Positions 18,378 through 28,756 are shown, numbered from the stretch's first letter. The stretch is DNA of 52,896 nt from Calditrichota bacterium (GCA_024277115.1 JAJRVW010000115.1:1-52896), one strand, 5' to 3'. The notes: generated from the sequence alone by a model not told the origin. Made by a program: numbers and translations.

Positions 18378-20447
18378 TTATTTTAACAGCACTAATTTTT
18401 GTGTTAATTTTTGAGTACCTGTAGAAACAGAAATATAATAAACACCTGCAGAAACAGAGTTTGCATTCCACTTAAATTGCTGCATCCCGGGGTTTAATTC
18501 CCTGTTTTGATAATAAACACGTACACCTAATTGATTAAAAATAGCTATTACCACTTTTGATTTTTCAGGTAAATAAAAACTAATATTTGTTTCCGGATTG
18601 AATGGATTGGGATAAGCCGGATACAAGGTAAATTTCTCAGGCGCAGCAATCTCCTCTAAATCTAATTCCGGTGTTTGCCGGCTATTTACCCCTCCGGCCT
18701 TTGTTGACGCACTGTTTGATTTTGCCGACTCATTCCCTGCCAGGTCATAAGCGCTCACCCAGTATTTGACAATGGGATCAAATCGGCCATTGCCAATAGT
18801 GATTCCATTATCAGTGTAACTGGTTGTCCCGGTAGAAACGCTTGTTAAAAGGATTGTGGAGCCGGAACCAACTTTTTGATAAATTTTATAACCGTCAAGA
18901 TCACCCTCTGTATTGGCATCCCAATGTAAAGTAGGGCTTTGTCCAACAGAACCGGTTATATACAAATTAGTTGGGATATCCGGGAATACCGCTTCCAAGG
19001 CTTTACGCATATTAATGCGGCCATAACCGGTATGGTTGTTCCAACCGTTGGCATCATCCGGGTACAAGGTCTGATCGATTTTATCCGTCCCTTCTTTTAA
19101 GATTTCATAAACATCTTCATTGGGGTCCTTTGCCATAATAAGGCTGGCCAAACCTGAAACGACGGGTGTTCCAAAAGATGTTCCATTTAACATAGTTGGC
19201 GTTGCATTATTAAAATGTGCGACCCAAATATCCCACGAAGGAGCAGCAAAATCAACGAAATCACCAAAGTTGTAATCAGTTATGAATACTTCACTTGTTC
19301 CATTCATTTTTGATCCGGTAATACTAACTACGCCTGAATACTGAGAAGGCCATGAGGCAAAAGGTGCAGGGCACATTGGGTCCCAAGAACAATCGGCACC
19401 CGAATTAAGAGTTTTATTTCCTGCGGCTGCAATAACGATTACACCTAAATTGATAGCGTCTTCGATTTCATCGGCAATACTCTGGTAATTATATGGCTGA
19501 ACTGCTAGTCCCTTCCAATCCAATGGATTGGGACAACCTATTTCAACTAACTCATCAAACGGTATTTTTTCAACCGTAGTCCAACTTATACTTAATATGT
19601 CACTATATCGTGCAGCCAAATAAATCTTATTTGCTGTAATGTTCTCATCTCCTGTATGTCCAATTTTATATGTATTTAGTGATGTATTCCATCCAATACC
19701 TGCTACATCAATATTATTATTAGTCAGAGCTGCCGCAACAGAAGCCACAGAAGTGCCATGATCATTGGTTGCATCTCCATTCTCTCCATCACCACCAACA
19801 ATTTTACTTGATAAATCATTATGACTTTGCTGCGTCCCATAATCTAAAATTGCAATCTTTACATTAGAGCTTCCATGAGTAATATCCCAGCCGGCGGACG
19901 CCTCAATCTTATCAAAATACCAATAGGGATCGGTTCCATCATCATAATAAGGGTCATTTGGATCCTCTAGTGTGGCAATCACAACAGGTTGTTCCGCATA
20001 AACTACTTCGGCGAGGGCATCAAAATCGGCCAATGTTGATTTTAAGGGAACAGGGTTGGGAAATTTAATTGTAAATATTTGTGAGCGCTCTTTACTTGTG
20101 AATGGAGCGCCCGTTCTTTTATTAATCCGGTTTACATCGCCCCATTTGGCATCGGGGAAAACTTTAATCAATTCCATCTCGCCATAAATCTCCGCTTTTT
20201 CCTTTAATACATTTTTAACAGGATAACTTTCAACCACATCGGTACGTGCCATCTTTGTTTTCCCATCCGGTACCGTAACTACTTGCGCGTTAAATTTAAC
20301 TACAATTCTATCAACATAGAGTTCATTGTCTTTTGTATAATACTTTCCATCACTCCTAAAATCATCATTTACAATCTCGGTAAGCTGCGCAAATAAATTA
20401 ACACTCCCCATGCACAATAAAATAAAAACCAGAATACTTCGTCGCAT
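18378..20447 (-). CDS. Subtilisin-like S8 serine peptidase with Fn3-like and type IX sorting domains
   Basis: 689 residues. Signal peptide (about 1-20), a propeptide-like N-terminal region, then the S8 domain with the complete catalytic set: Asp in VKIAILDYGTQQSHNDL, His in NDHGTSVASVAAA, oxyanion Asn in VIVIAAAGN, and Ser in MLNGTSFGTPVVSGLASL. A fibronectin-III-like domain follows (PTNLYITGSVGQSPTLHWDA ... KYWVSAYDLAGNES), then a type IX sorting domain (FTLYPAYPNPFNPETNISFY ... GVYYISVSTG ... LTQKLVLLK). Likely an extracellular or surface protease. AGGATT before the ATG. Its mRNA probably carries the structured leader at 20461-20604. Confidence 0.93.
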   Translation of the reverse strand: MRRSILVFILLCMGSVNLFAQLTEIVNDDFRSDGKYYTKDNELYVDRIVVKFNAQVVTVPDGKTKMARTDVVESYPVKNVLKEKAEIYGEMELIKVFPDAKWGDVNRINKRTGAPFTSKERSQIFTIKFPNPVPLKSTLADFDALAEVVYAEQPVVIATLEDPNDPYYDDGTDPYWYFDKIEASAGWDITHGSSNVKIAILDYGTQQSHNDLSSKIVGGDGENGDATNDHGTSVASVAAALTNNNIDVAGIGWNTSLNTYKIGHTGDENITANKIYLAARYSDILSISWTTVEKIPFDELVEIGCPNPLDWKGLAVQPYNYQSIADEIEDAINLGVIVIAAAGNKTLNSGADCSWDPMCPAPFASWPSQYSGVVSITGSKMNGTSEVFITDYNFGDFVDFAAPSWDIWVAHFNNATPTMLNGTSFGTPVVSGLASLIMAKDPNEDVYEILKEGTDKIDQTLYPDDANGWNNHTGYGRINMRKALEAVFPDIPTNLYITGSVGQSPTLHWDANTEGDLDGYKIYQKVGSGSTILLTSVSTGTTSYTDNGITIGNGRFDPIVKYWVSAYDLAGNESAKSNSASTKAGGVNSRQTPELDLEEIAAPEKFTLYPAYPNPFNPETNISFYLPEKSKVVIAIFNQLGVRVYYQNRELNPGMQQFKWNANSVSAGVYYISVSTGTQKLTQKLVLLK

Positions 20448-20997
20448 AATCCTATCACCTAAATTTTGAATTTATGAATTATGCCCCTATCTTTAACCTG
20501 TTCCGATAAAGCAGGGGCTTTGTTCTTGCTTGGTTCATCCGCCCGGGTAATGTTACCGCATCATCCGGGCTTTTTAATGTACCACATAGGCGCTCACCTC
20601 CTTTAAAATATTATAAACGAAAACAGTATTCCCGTCTACATAAATGTTGGCAAGCCATCCCTGGCGTTATTTTTCCTGTCCCCCTCAGAACAGATCATGG
20701 ATTTTACAATGCGGAGTGGGCTTAACTTTTCCGCTAAAAGAAAATGATCAGTTTGGATTGTAAAACAATTACAGTACATGCAATATACGTAAAAAAAATA
20801 AAAGTATAATTTTTTTTCTTTTTTATGAAAGAATTTTGCAGTATTGGGGTGATATGAATTTTAAGAATAATATTACTTTGAGGTAGGATTTACAATCCTG
20901 CTAAAAATCTTCCCGAATCAAAATGATTTTGATTTAAGAACACCCATTAACGCATGTTGATTTTTAAAGTATTATTATAATATGGCAGGCAAATCTT
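20448..20997. other. 550-base intergenic region upstream of the S8 peptidase gene
   Basis: No gene of normal size. The half next to the peptidase gene holds the structured leader (20461-20604). Further out are a 9-base inverted repeat (TTTTACAAT near 20702 and ATTGTAAAA near 20757) and a small hairpin AGGATT-TAC-AATCCT near 20886-20900. The rest is A/T-rich and unremarkable. Confidence 0.5.
20461..20604 (-). promoter_or_regulatory. Structured 5' leader of the S8 peptidase mRNA with mini-ORF
   Basis: In minus-strand order: AAAGGAGGTGA (20604-20594), an 11-base match to the anti-Shine-Dalgarno end of 16S rRNA. An ATG follows at 20587 opening an 8-codon frame MWYIKKPG with stop at 20563-20561. 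Next is a hairpin with arms 20565-20570 and 20541-20546 (GCCCGG/CCGGGC, with a competing inner GGTAA/TTACC stem). A second hairpin has arms GCCCC/GGGGC near 20520 and 20480. The real start codon of the peptidase follows about 115 bases after the mini-ORF. It resembles an attenuation or translational-control leader, but I do not recognise a known riboswitch class. Confidence 0.45.
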
Positions 20998-23900
20998 TTA
21001 GGGCATCGTTACCGGCAAAGAGAAATAAAACGTGCTACCCTCGGACGGGACACTTTCCACCCACACCTTGCCACCATGCAGGGTTACAATTTCCTTGCAG
21101 ATGGCCAGGCCAAGACCGGTCCCTTTTAAGGATGCATCTTTACCAGCTTCGGTTTGCTCATATTTATTAAATACTTTTTCCTGCTCGTCATAATCGATGC
21201 CCACACCCGTGTCTTTTACCCAAACATGGATCTCTTTTTGCAGCTCACCGGTCAGCTCGTTGGCCACGTTCACCAATCGGTCGCCCACCTCAATAACACC
21301 GCCAAATGTGGTAAATTTAAGGGCATTGCTAATATAGTTGGTCAATACCTGTTCTACGCGCATTTTATCAAAGGAAAGCAGCGGCACCTTTTTGTCGATG
21401 GCCAATCTAAGCACGATATTTTTCTTTTCTGCCAAAACTTTGTGGTTCTCAAAAACAGATTCAATCAACGTATTGAGGGCATTTACTTCGGGCGTAATTT
21501 GGAATTGCCCCACTTCCAGCTTGGAGGCTGTCAGGAAATTATCAATCAGCTTAAGCACTTTATAGCAATTTTCCTTGGCAATGGCCAGCAGTTCTTCCTG
21601 CTCGTCGCTGATATCGCCGACGACTTTATTGCGCACAATATCAATATAGCCCTGGATAATATTTAATGGCGAACGAAGGTCATGCACAATCATTGAGTTA
21701 AAATCGGCCTTTAAACGCTCGATTCTTTTTTGTGGGCCTAAATCGGAAAGGACGCCCAAAAAACCATTTTCCCCACCCTGTTCGTGGGCTTTGGTCAGAT
21801 AAATCTTAAAATGGACAAATTTATTGTCATTGGCCAGCAGTTCAATCTCCAGGCCAAAATCATAGGTCGTATCATCTTTACCGGGATTGTTCACCCACAG
21901 TACATATTTCTCCAGTTCAATCCGTGATTTGTCCGAGGCCAGCTCGTACACATTGCGCCCGTTTAAACTGGAGCTTTCCTCGTAGCGCATCATGCTTGCA
22001 AAACTGGGATTATTATAAACAATCTCGCCATCAACGTTACAGGTTATCAGCCCCATGGTCATCGTTTCGGCCAGAGCGCGATACTTTGTTTCGGAGGTTT
22101 TCAGGCTTTCAAAAAGGGTCGCATTTTCCAACGCCACAGCGGCTTGATTGGCAAAATATTCCAGACTGCGTACCTTATCATCATTAGGACGAATCCTGTC
22201 CACCGGATCATTTACAGAAATAACGCCCAGCTCTTTGCCACGGCTCATAATGGGGATAAACAGCCAGTCGCGGTCGTTCCACTGTTTACCGATCTTTTTC
22301 TCAAACCCGGCAATATCAATTTCTTTGATGGCAATATTGGCAAATTTATGATCAAGGAAATACGAATTGCTCTGGCTAAAACAACGCCTTTTTAATTGGC
22401 CATACATAGTTTTGGGATATTTTTCCTGCAGCGATTTAAATACCTTTTCTTGAATACCGTAATAGCAGACATTCTCAAAAGTGCCTTCATACAAATTTTT
22501 ACGGTGTAAAAGTACAATATTCCAACCCAGTGTGCGGCGGATCGCCGTAGCAATTTTGGGCAACAATTCCGTGATATGGCTTTCCAGGGTTAAATCTTTG
22601 CCCAACTCAAAAACACGGTCTAATTGCTTGATGGTCTGGTTGGCCTTTTTTATCAACCGACCTTCCATCAAAACGTCTGTCGCCTTACGGATTATATTTT
22701 CAGCCTCTTTTATTACCGTAGTTGAGAAGCGTTTCATACTGTTTTCATTGGCAGTAATAAGATACCCTTTAACTTCACCTGCAATTTCCACGGAAAAAAT
22801 TAAAACCGAATTATACTTACCTCCGGCCAGCTCAGTCATTGCCGCCAAATCCGGGCGGGCATTTTTTGTGAGGTTAAAAACAGCGCTCATTTTCTTCGAT
22901 TCCAGAAACTTCTCAAAGGTGGGATAATCTTTGGCCATTAAAACCGGTGGTTTGTCATCATCAAACAGGTTTAAATCTGAGTCCCTTTGGTAGCAATATT
23001 GCGGGTATAAAAAGCGAGAACCTTTATTATAGTTAAAATAAATACACACGTCCGTATCTAGATTTTCGAGCACCTGCTTGGTAAGATATTCAAAAATCTC
23101 ATCATCACTATAACGATGAAAAATATCCTTCTTATCGATTTGTTGTATCGGCTGATCGCCAGACCGGTCGCCATAAACTTTGCGTAACTCAAAAATACGC
23201 TGGCCGGCAGAATTTACCAGCACAGCAAGGTCTGTTAATTCCCTGTTTGTCAAGGCGGATTTTACCGAACTCCCCGTGATGATTATACCGACATCTTTTT
23301 TATTGGCGGTTAAAGGCATTTGGTAACACACTTCGGAATTGAGCCCCATTGTTTTTAAGATTGTTAAAACTTTTTTATTGGAGATTCTTTCCGGGCCTTC
23401 ATATTTATTTGAAAAATAGGTCTCTTTCCAAATGGGCTCGTCAAAAATATCGCTAATATTTTCTTTGCCTTCGGGGTTCTTGGTTATAAAATTTTTATAA
23501 TCATAATCTGCTGTGGTAGGGTTATAGATTAACTGTAAAATAAAATCGAAGGGATAGTCATTATAAAGATAATCATCAAAAAGTTCACATAACCGGTTCA
23601 AATCATTTACAATGGCAATATTATATTGTATCTCAGAAATATTTTGAAGACGACTTAATTCTTTTTCGTAGGCAGCCTGTTTTTTCCGTATATCCAGGTG
23701 TAAGCGAATTTTTATCCGCAATTCCGTCAACACCGGATCGGCGGCAATAATATCATTGATGCCATTTTTTTCAAGTTCAATACGTTCATATAGCTCAAGA
23801 TCACTGATCATCGCAATTACAGGGCTGTTCCTGCAAAATTTAGATCGTTTAATTTTACGCAAGATTTTTTTTGCATCGGCTGTCAGCGCCGCCCCCCATA

Positions 23901-24056
23901 AAATAATATCCGGCTCAATGCTTTTGCCAGGTTAAACGCATCATCAATAGTTTCCGCGATCATCACAGCAAAATCAAGTTCACGCAAATAGTCCGCAATT
24001 TTTTTCTTTATAATTTTATTTTTATGGATTAACAGAACTTTTTGTTTATATAGCAT
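20998..24056 (-). pseudogene. Hybrid receiver-GAF-PAS sensor histidine kinase, split by one missing base
   Basis: Joined length about 1019 residues. The first ~50 codons (from ATG 24056: KVLLIHKNKIIKKKIADYL) are the front half of a receiver domain. The frame then stops at 23883, while the other frame carries the rest (EPDIILWGAAL ... SPVIAMISDLELYERIELE). One extra A in the run at 23922-23925, or a base nearby, joins them. Then come two GAF-like regions, a PAS domain (YRALAETMTMGLITCNVDGE), HisKA with phosphoacceptor His near residue 792 (IVHDLRSPLNIIQGY) and HATPase (N box NYISNALKF, G1 VKDTGVGID, G2 GTGLGLAI). The receiver lacks the usual Asp-Asp pocket (LIHKNK), so it may not be phosphorylated. 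Cytoplasmic, no membrane segment. It starts 33 bases after coaX. Confidence 0.88.
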
Positions 24057-24089
24057 GCGTAATCTACTTTTCCAATTATCTAACAATGA

Positions 24090-24860
24090 TCAATTCTTTT
24101 TATTTCTTTCATAAATCAGGGCAATACCCTCAAGGCTTAGAAATGGATCGACTTCATCTATAATCTCCGTTTTTTCTGCGATAATTTTTGCCAGGCCACC
24201 TGTCGCAATAACTTTTGCCGATTGACCAAGCTCGGCGCGAATATCTTTAATCAAACCTTCCACAAAATGGATTGAGCCGCGCAGGATGCCGACCTGAATG
24301 CTTTCTTCTGTTGTCCGGCCAATGCAAAAATCAGGGATTTTCAATTCAATAAGTGGCAGTTTTGCCGCCCTTCGGTGCAAGGCACTAATCGATGTTTCAA
24401 TGCCCGGTGCAATAAGCCCACCGAGGTAATCGCCATTTCGATCGATACAATCAAAAGTTGTGGCCGTGCCAAAATCCAACACAATAAGCGGTTTGCCATA
24501 TTTTTTTATTCCGGCAACCGCATTGCACAATCGGTCAGCCCCAACAGTTTTAGGATCGCGGTAATTTACAGCCATGCCTAAATCCAGATCAGAGTTGATA
24601 ATAAGTGCGTCAATCCCCAGATATTTTTGGCTCATCCAAACATAAGCCTGCGATAAATCAGGGACAACCGAGGAGATACAAACCCCTTTCACATCCGAAA
24701 ACTTATGGCCGCTATGCGCAAAATAATCTTTTAAAAGGATGCCAATCTCATCCTCTGTCCGCGCCAATGAGGATGTGATCCGCCAATGCAGTTTAATTTT
24801 TGAACCAATCACAAATCCAAATACGGTATGCGTATTTCCAATATCAACAACTAAAATCAT
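24090..24860 (-). CDS. coaX: Type III pantothenate kinase
   Basis: 256 residues. ASKHA fold with phosphate-1 motif VVDIGNTHTVFG, pantothenate-binding GADRLCNAVAG, phosphate-2 LDFGTATTFDCID, GGLIAPGIETSISALHRRAAKLP and adenosine motif VIATGGLAKIIAE. Catalyses ATP-dependent phosphorylation of pantothenate, the first step of coenzyme A synthesis; type III enzymes are not feedback-inhibited by CoA. Full length for the family. The hybrid kinase gene follows closely on the same strand. No other CoA gene nearby. Confidence 0.95.
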   Translation of the reverse strand: MILVVDIGNTHTVFGFVIGSKIKLHWRITSSLARTEDEIGILLKDYFAHSGHKFSDVKGVCISSVVPDLSQAYVWMSQKYLGIDALIINSDLDLGMAVNYRDPKTVGADRLCNAVAGIKKYGKPLIVLDFGTATTFDCIDRNGDYLGGLIAPGIETSISALHRRAAKLPLIELKIPDFCIGRTTEESIQVGILRGSIHFVEGLIKDIRAELGQSAKVIATGGLAKIIAEKTEIIDEVDPFLSLEGIALIYERNKKN

Positions 24861-25141
24861 AAAAGTATCGCATTTAATTTTGAAAGCGTAAATGTAAGTT
24901 TTTTATTTGATTAAGTCTATAAAGGTAAAATCTTTTTTTGGGACTTTTAACCCGATTGATTTCTTATTATCTCGGCACTCTACAAATAAAATTCAATTAC
25001 AGAAATGATTTTTACATTCACAGCCTAAATTTGAACTTTCATTATCATTATTGCGATCATAACCATACTCGTTTTTAGACTTTTAAATTTAAAGAATCGT
25101 AAGGCTTGATAAAGATAAAGATCATGATTGGGAGTAGGAAG
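24861..25141. other. Intergenic region between divergent coaX and acyl-CoA synthetase genes
   Basis: About 280 A/T-rich bases that must carry promoters in both directions. No clear operator, RNA or gene seen. Confidence 0.45.
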
Positions 25142-25237
25142 ATGGCGGATAAAAAAGGAGGGAAAAAATTAAATTCCTGCTATTTCACATGGAGCTTTAT
25201 TTTTATTATGTTTATAGCTCGTCGTCCAACCCTTTAA
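25142..25237 (+). CDS. Possible 31-residue leader peptide
   Basis: A small frame starting with ATG 25142 after GGGAGTAGGAAG, a fair ribosome site. It encodes MADKKGGKKLNSC, then a hydrophobic stretch (SFIFIMFI) and a basic end, and stops 11 bases before the synthetase ATG. It could be a translated leader that couples ribosomes to the synthetase gene, or chance. No homologue comes to mind. Confidence 0.2.
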   Translation: MADKKGGKKLNSCYFTWSFIFIMFIARRPTL

Positions 25238-25248
25238 TCAAGGTATTT

Positions 25249-27216
25249 ATGAAAACCGAACAAGAAAAAAACTGGCTTAATTTCATTAAAAAAATCCAGG
25301 CCGGGGAAAATATTGCGTTTGCGGAACAATGGGCAAAATACGTGGAAATCTATTCCGACTGGGATGAGAAAAATGGGCCACCACCAGCATGGTTTCCGGG
25401 AAAAGACAATTTAAACAACTCCAATATAACCCGGTTTATGCAAGAGCTGGGATTTAAAAACTATACGGACCTTCATCAATGGAGTGTGCGTAATCGTGCA
25501 GCTTTTTGGGAAAAAGTAATTGCAAAAATTGGCATTAAGTTTTACAAAACAACAGATAAAATTCTCGATTTAAGTGCCGGTGTCAAAAACCCTAAGTGGT
25601 TAAAAGGCGCGCGCTTTAACTGCACGGACAGCTGTTTCCAGGCTCCGTCCGCACAACCCGCGATTATTTCGGCAAAAGAAGAAAGTAAAAAATTAACTAT
25701 AACCACTTATGCCGAACTCGAAGATCTGGTCAACCGAATTGCCAACGGGCTAATTGAAAATGGTTTTAAACAAAATGATGCCATCGCCCTGTATATGCCC
25801 ATGACCGTCGAATGTGTTGCCGCTTACCTGGCCATTATCCGTGCAGGCTGCCGGGTCGTTTCGATTGCCGATAGCTTTTCAGCATCCGAGTTAAAAAAGA
25901 GGTTGGCCATTTCCAACAGCCGGGGCATCATTACAGTCGATTCTTATGCCCGGGCCGGTAAAAACATTGACCTGTATAAAAAAGTTGCAGAGGCCGGCGC
26001 GCCAAAATCAATTATAATCTCTTCACAAAAAAACAAAGCCGCCTTGCGTGATGGCGATATTTTATGGGACGATCTTTTATCCCAGGATACAGATTATGAA
26101 TCCATAGCCTGTGAAGCGGATGATGTAATAAATATTTTGTTTTCATCCGGTACGACAGGCGAACCAAAAGCTATTCCCTGGACACACCTTACACCAATTA
26201 AAAGTGCAATGGACGGCTATTTCCATCAAGATATACACCCGGGCGATATTGTCTGCTGGCCCACCAATATTGGCTGGATGATGGGCCCATGGCTTATTTA
26301 TGCCACTTTTATAAATAAAGGTACTATGGCTTTATACGAGGGCGCACCTGTTGGAGATGGTTTTATTGATTTTGTTCAGGCGTCCAAAGTAAACATGCTC
26401 GGGGTAATTCCATCCATTGTGCGTGCCTGGCGTTCCAGCGGGATTCTGGATCAGGATAGTTGGCAAGATATTAAAGTATTTAGTTCCACCGGGGAGCCAT
26501 CGAACCGGGAAGATTATTTATGGCTGATGAGCCGCACACGTTATAAAGCGCCGGTAATTGAATATCTCGGCGGTACGGAGATTGGCGGGGGGCATATTAC
26601 CGGAACCGTTGTTCAGCCGGCATCACCGGCCACATTTTCCACACCTGCGCTGGGCATTGATTTTATTTTTATGGATGAAGAAGGCAGGCCTGTAAAGGAA
26701 GGTGAAATGGGCGAGCTCTATTTAATGCCTCCGGCAATCGGGCTGTCACAAAAACTATTAAATAAAGACCATGAAAAAGAATATTACGCCAACTGTCCAC
26801 TTGGCCCGGATGATGAAATCTTAAGACGACATGGCGACCACATGGCGCGTTTGTACAAAGGTTATTTCAAAGCCCAGGGCCGCGCCGATGATACCATGAA
26901 CCTCGGCGGCATAAAGGTGAGCTCGCTGGAACTGGAAACGGCCATTAACCAGCATACTGCTGTTTACGAAAGCGCCGCAATCGCCTTTCAGCCCGGTGGT
27001 GAAGGCCAGGAAAAGCTGGTCTTGTTTATTATCCTAAAAAATGAAATTGAATTCGACTTGCTTAAAGGCGAGCTGAACTCAATCATATCGAAAAGAATTA
27101 ATCCCCTTTTTAAAATTTATGATTTAGTCATAGTTCAAAGTTTGCCACGCACGGCTTCCAATAAACTTATGCGGCGTACACTCCGGAAAGAGTATCAAAA
27201 AAATAATCCGGCATAA
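25249..27216 (+). CDS. AMP-forming acyl-CoA synthetase (acetyl/acetoacetyl-CoA synthetase-like)
   Basis: 655 residues from ATG 25249, chosen because AAGG lies just upstream and the preceding codons look non-conserved. N-terminal ACAS-type region (NITRFMQELGFKNYTDLHQWSV), ATP-loop ILFSSGTTGEPKAIPWTH, VFSSTGEPSNREDYLWL, YLGGTEIGGG, and the C-terminal hinge and lysine motif LPRTASNKLMRR (acyl-adenylate Lys retained). Layout resembles the ACS branch, including plant-type AAE17/18 proteins, rather than long-chain FadD. Reaction: carboxylate plus ATP plus CoA to acyl-CoA; the acid is not predictable from sequence. An SDR gene follows 103 bases later on the same strand. Confidence 0.88.
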   Translation: MKTEQEKNWLNFIKKIQAGENIAFAEQWAKYVEIYSDWDEKNGPPPAWFPGKDNLNNSNITRFMQELGFKNYTDLHQWSVRNRAAFWEKVIAKIGIKFYKTTDKILDLSAGVKNPKWLKGARFNCTDSCFQAPSAQPAIISAKEESKKLTITTYAELEDLVNRIANGLIENGFKQNDAIALYMPMTVECVAAYLAIIRAGCRVVSIADSFSASELKKRLAISNSRGIITVDSYARAGKNIDLYKKVAEAGAPKSIIISSQKNKAALRDGDILWDDLLSQDTDYESIACEADDVINILFSSGTTGEPKAIPWTHLTPIKSAMDGYFHQDIHPGDIVCWPTNIGWMMGPWLIYATFINKGTMALYEGAPVGDGFIDFVQASKVNMLGVIPSIVRAWRSSGILDQDSWQDIKVFSSTGEPSNREDYLWLMSRTRYKAPVIEYLGGTEIGGGHITGTVVQPASPATFSTPALGIDFIFMDEEGRPVKEGEMGELYLMPPAIGLSQKLLNKDHEKEYYANCPLGPDDEILRRHGDHMARLYKGYFKAQGRADDTMNLGGIKVSSLELETAINQHTAVYESAAIAFQPGGEGQEKLVLFIILKNEIEFDLLKGELNSIISKRINPLFKIYDLVIVQSLPRTASNKLMRRTLRKEYQKNNPA

Positions 27217-27319
27217 GACGGTAAAATTTAATTTTTCTCTTTTTTATACAATTTTCCTTCGTATTTTATTATAAGTTTCTTTGATGCCCCACCTTACCGA
27301 AGAAATATTACAGAAGGTG

Positions 27320-28042
27320 ATGATGAAAAAAAAAGCGCTCATTATTGGCTGCACATCCGGGATTGGGTTGGAGCTGACCTATCAGATGATTGAAGATGGC
27401 TATATCGTTGGCGGCACCGGGAAACGGGAAAATGTGCTTCACGATTTAGCGGCGGAATTTAAAGACAAATTTTATTGGTGTGTTTTTAATATCCATGATA
27501 TTAACAGTATCAAACCCACCCTAACCCACTTAATAAAAAAAATGCATGGCATTGATATTTGTATAATTGCCACAGGCATTTTTGGAGACAACGAAAACCT
27601 GCAATGGGGGCTGGACGAAAAAATCATTTATACAAATGTCCTCGGTTTTACGGCCATTGCTAATTTTGCCGCCCATTATTTTTTAAAGAACGACTCTGGA
27701 CATATTGTGGGGATTTCATCGCTTAATAAATATTCCGGGAGTGTAAACCACACCTCTTTTAATGCGTCGAAAGCATATATTTCCATTTATCTGGATGGCT
27801 TAAGGTTCCGCCTAAAAAAACACAATATCCATGTGACTGAAGTTTGCCCGGGATTTCTTAAAGTGCCGCATTTTGATGGTTTTAAATCTATGTTGTGGGT
27901 AGTTCCTGTTCGGAAAGCAGCACGAGAAATTTTGAAGGCGATTGAACGTAAGAAAAAAATTACATACATCTCAAAGCGTTGGCTTATTGGCAGTTGGATT
28001 CTGCGTGTAATTCCGCATGTTTTGAAAAAGCGTTTAGAATAA
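27320..28042 (+). CDS. SDR family oxidoreductase with Phe in place of the catalytic Tyr
   Basis: About 240 residues. NAD(P)-binding IIGCTSGIGLEL (Cys in place of the usual Gly/Thr after the strand), a GISSLNK strand with the conserved Ser, and then HTSFNASKAYISIY. The catalytic Tyr of YxxxK is Phe here (codon TTT at 27758-27760), while the Lys is kept. Classical SDRs need this Tyr as acid/base, so activity may be lost or unusual. AAGGTG sits before two adjacent ATGs (27320 and 27323); either could be used. Earlier in-frame ATGs at 27281 lack support. Same direction as the acyl-CoA synthetase, suggesting a shared lipid or acyl pathway. Confidence 0.82.
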   Translation: MMKKKALIIGCTSGIGLELTYQMIEDGYIVGGTGKRENVLHDLAAEFKDKFYWCVFNIHDINSIKPTLTHLIKKMHGIDICIIATGIFGDNENLQWGLDEKIIYTNVLGFTAIANFAAHYFLKNDSGHIVGISSLNKYSGSVNHTSFNASKAYISIYLDGLRFRLKKHNIHVTEVCPGFLKVPHFDGFKSMLWVVPVRKAAREILKAIERKKKITYISKRWLIGSWILRVIPHVLKKRLE

Positions 28043-28060
28043 TGCAGACCTGATCAACAT

Positions 28061-28756
28061 TTATTTTGATTTTTGGCGCATAACCACACCAAGCCAAATA
28101 TAAGTAGATGCTAAGGCCACCCCAAACAATGGTTCCCAATCAAAAAGATTAAAAGATTTGCCAATTACAATAATAGAAGTGATTATGGCAAATAAAATGG
28201 CATACCAGCCAAACGAATCAATTTTATTACTGCGCACTAAATGAATCCCAATCCCGGCGATCCATAAGCCAATCATAAACTCTCCAAAAAGCCTAAGTTG
28301 CATACCAAGCGCCGCAAAAAGCTCGTGAATAAAAATAGCATTTTCGGTTCCATGGGCAAAAGCCCGTGCAGTGAGCGGCGAGATAATGAAAAAGACAATC
28401 GAAGAAATTATAAGTAGGTAAAAACCGCTAAGCCCCACAAGATAAGACGCGGTGGCCATCGAGGATGAACGGCTGCTGTGCTGCTTAAATATCTGTGAGG
28501 CTGCAAGCGGAACGGGCAGCATTAATACAGCCATTAAGGCGTAGTGAACCCAAAGAATTGCATAAGCAAAATTATTTAGATTTATCCATTGGAGCAATGC
28601 TTTTGTATCTTCAAACATTTCCAGATCGAGCCCCATGCTTTTTAAGACAATAAGGATATAAAAGATTGAAGCAAAGGCAATAATCCCAGAAAAAACACTG
28701 AATGTCCCAGCCATTTTCACAAAATGCAGATTCAATTTCCGGTGTTCGGACCCCAT
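28061..28756 (-). CDS. Six-helix integral membrane protein of unknown function, DUF4386-like
   Basis: 231 residues with about six hydrophobic segments (for example VFSGIIAFASIFYILIVL, FAYAILWVHYALMAVLMLP, FYLLIISSIVFFIISPL, FGWYAILFAIITSIIVI). The order and the periplasmic-loop style remind me of DUF4386 proteins, but no diagnostic motif is visible. AGGAAAACT before the ATG supports the start. Convergent with the SDR gene (18-base gap). No function can be assigned. Confidence 0.7.
   Translation of the reverse strand: MGSEHRKLNLHFVKMAGTFSVFSGIIAFASIFYILIVLKSMGLDLEMFEDTKALLQWINLNNFAYAILWVHYALMAVLMLPVPLAASQIFKQHSSRSSSMATASYLVGLSGFYLLIISSIVFFIISPLTARAFAHGTENAIFIHELFAALGMQLRLFGEFMIGLWIAGIGIHLVRSNKIDSFGWYAILFAIITSIIVIGKSFNLFDWEPLFGVALASTYIWLGVVMRQKSK

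Noticed and set aside
20541-20575. Plus-strand terminator (GCCCGG...CCGGGC followed by TTTTT)
   Set aside because: No plus-strand gene precedes it; the same hairpin is better read as part of the minus-strand leader.
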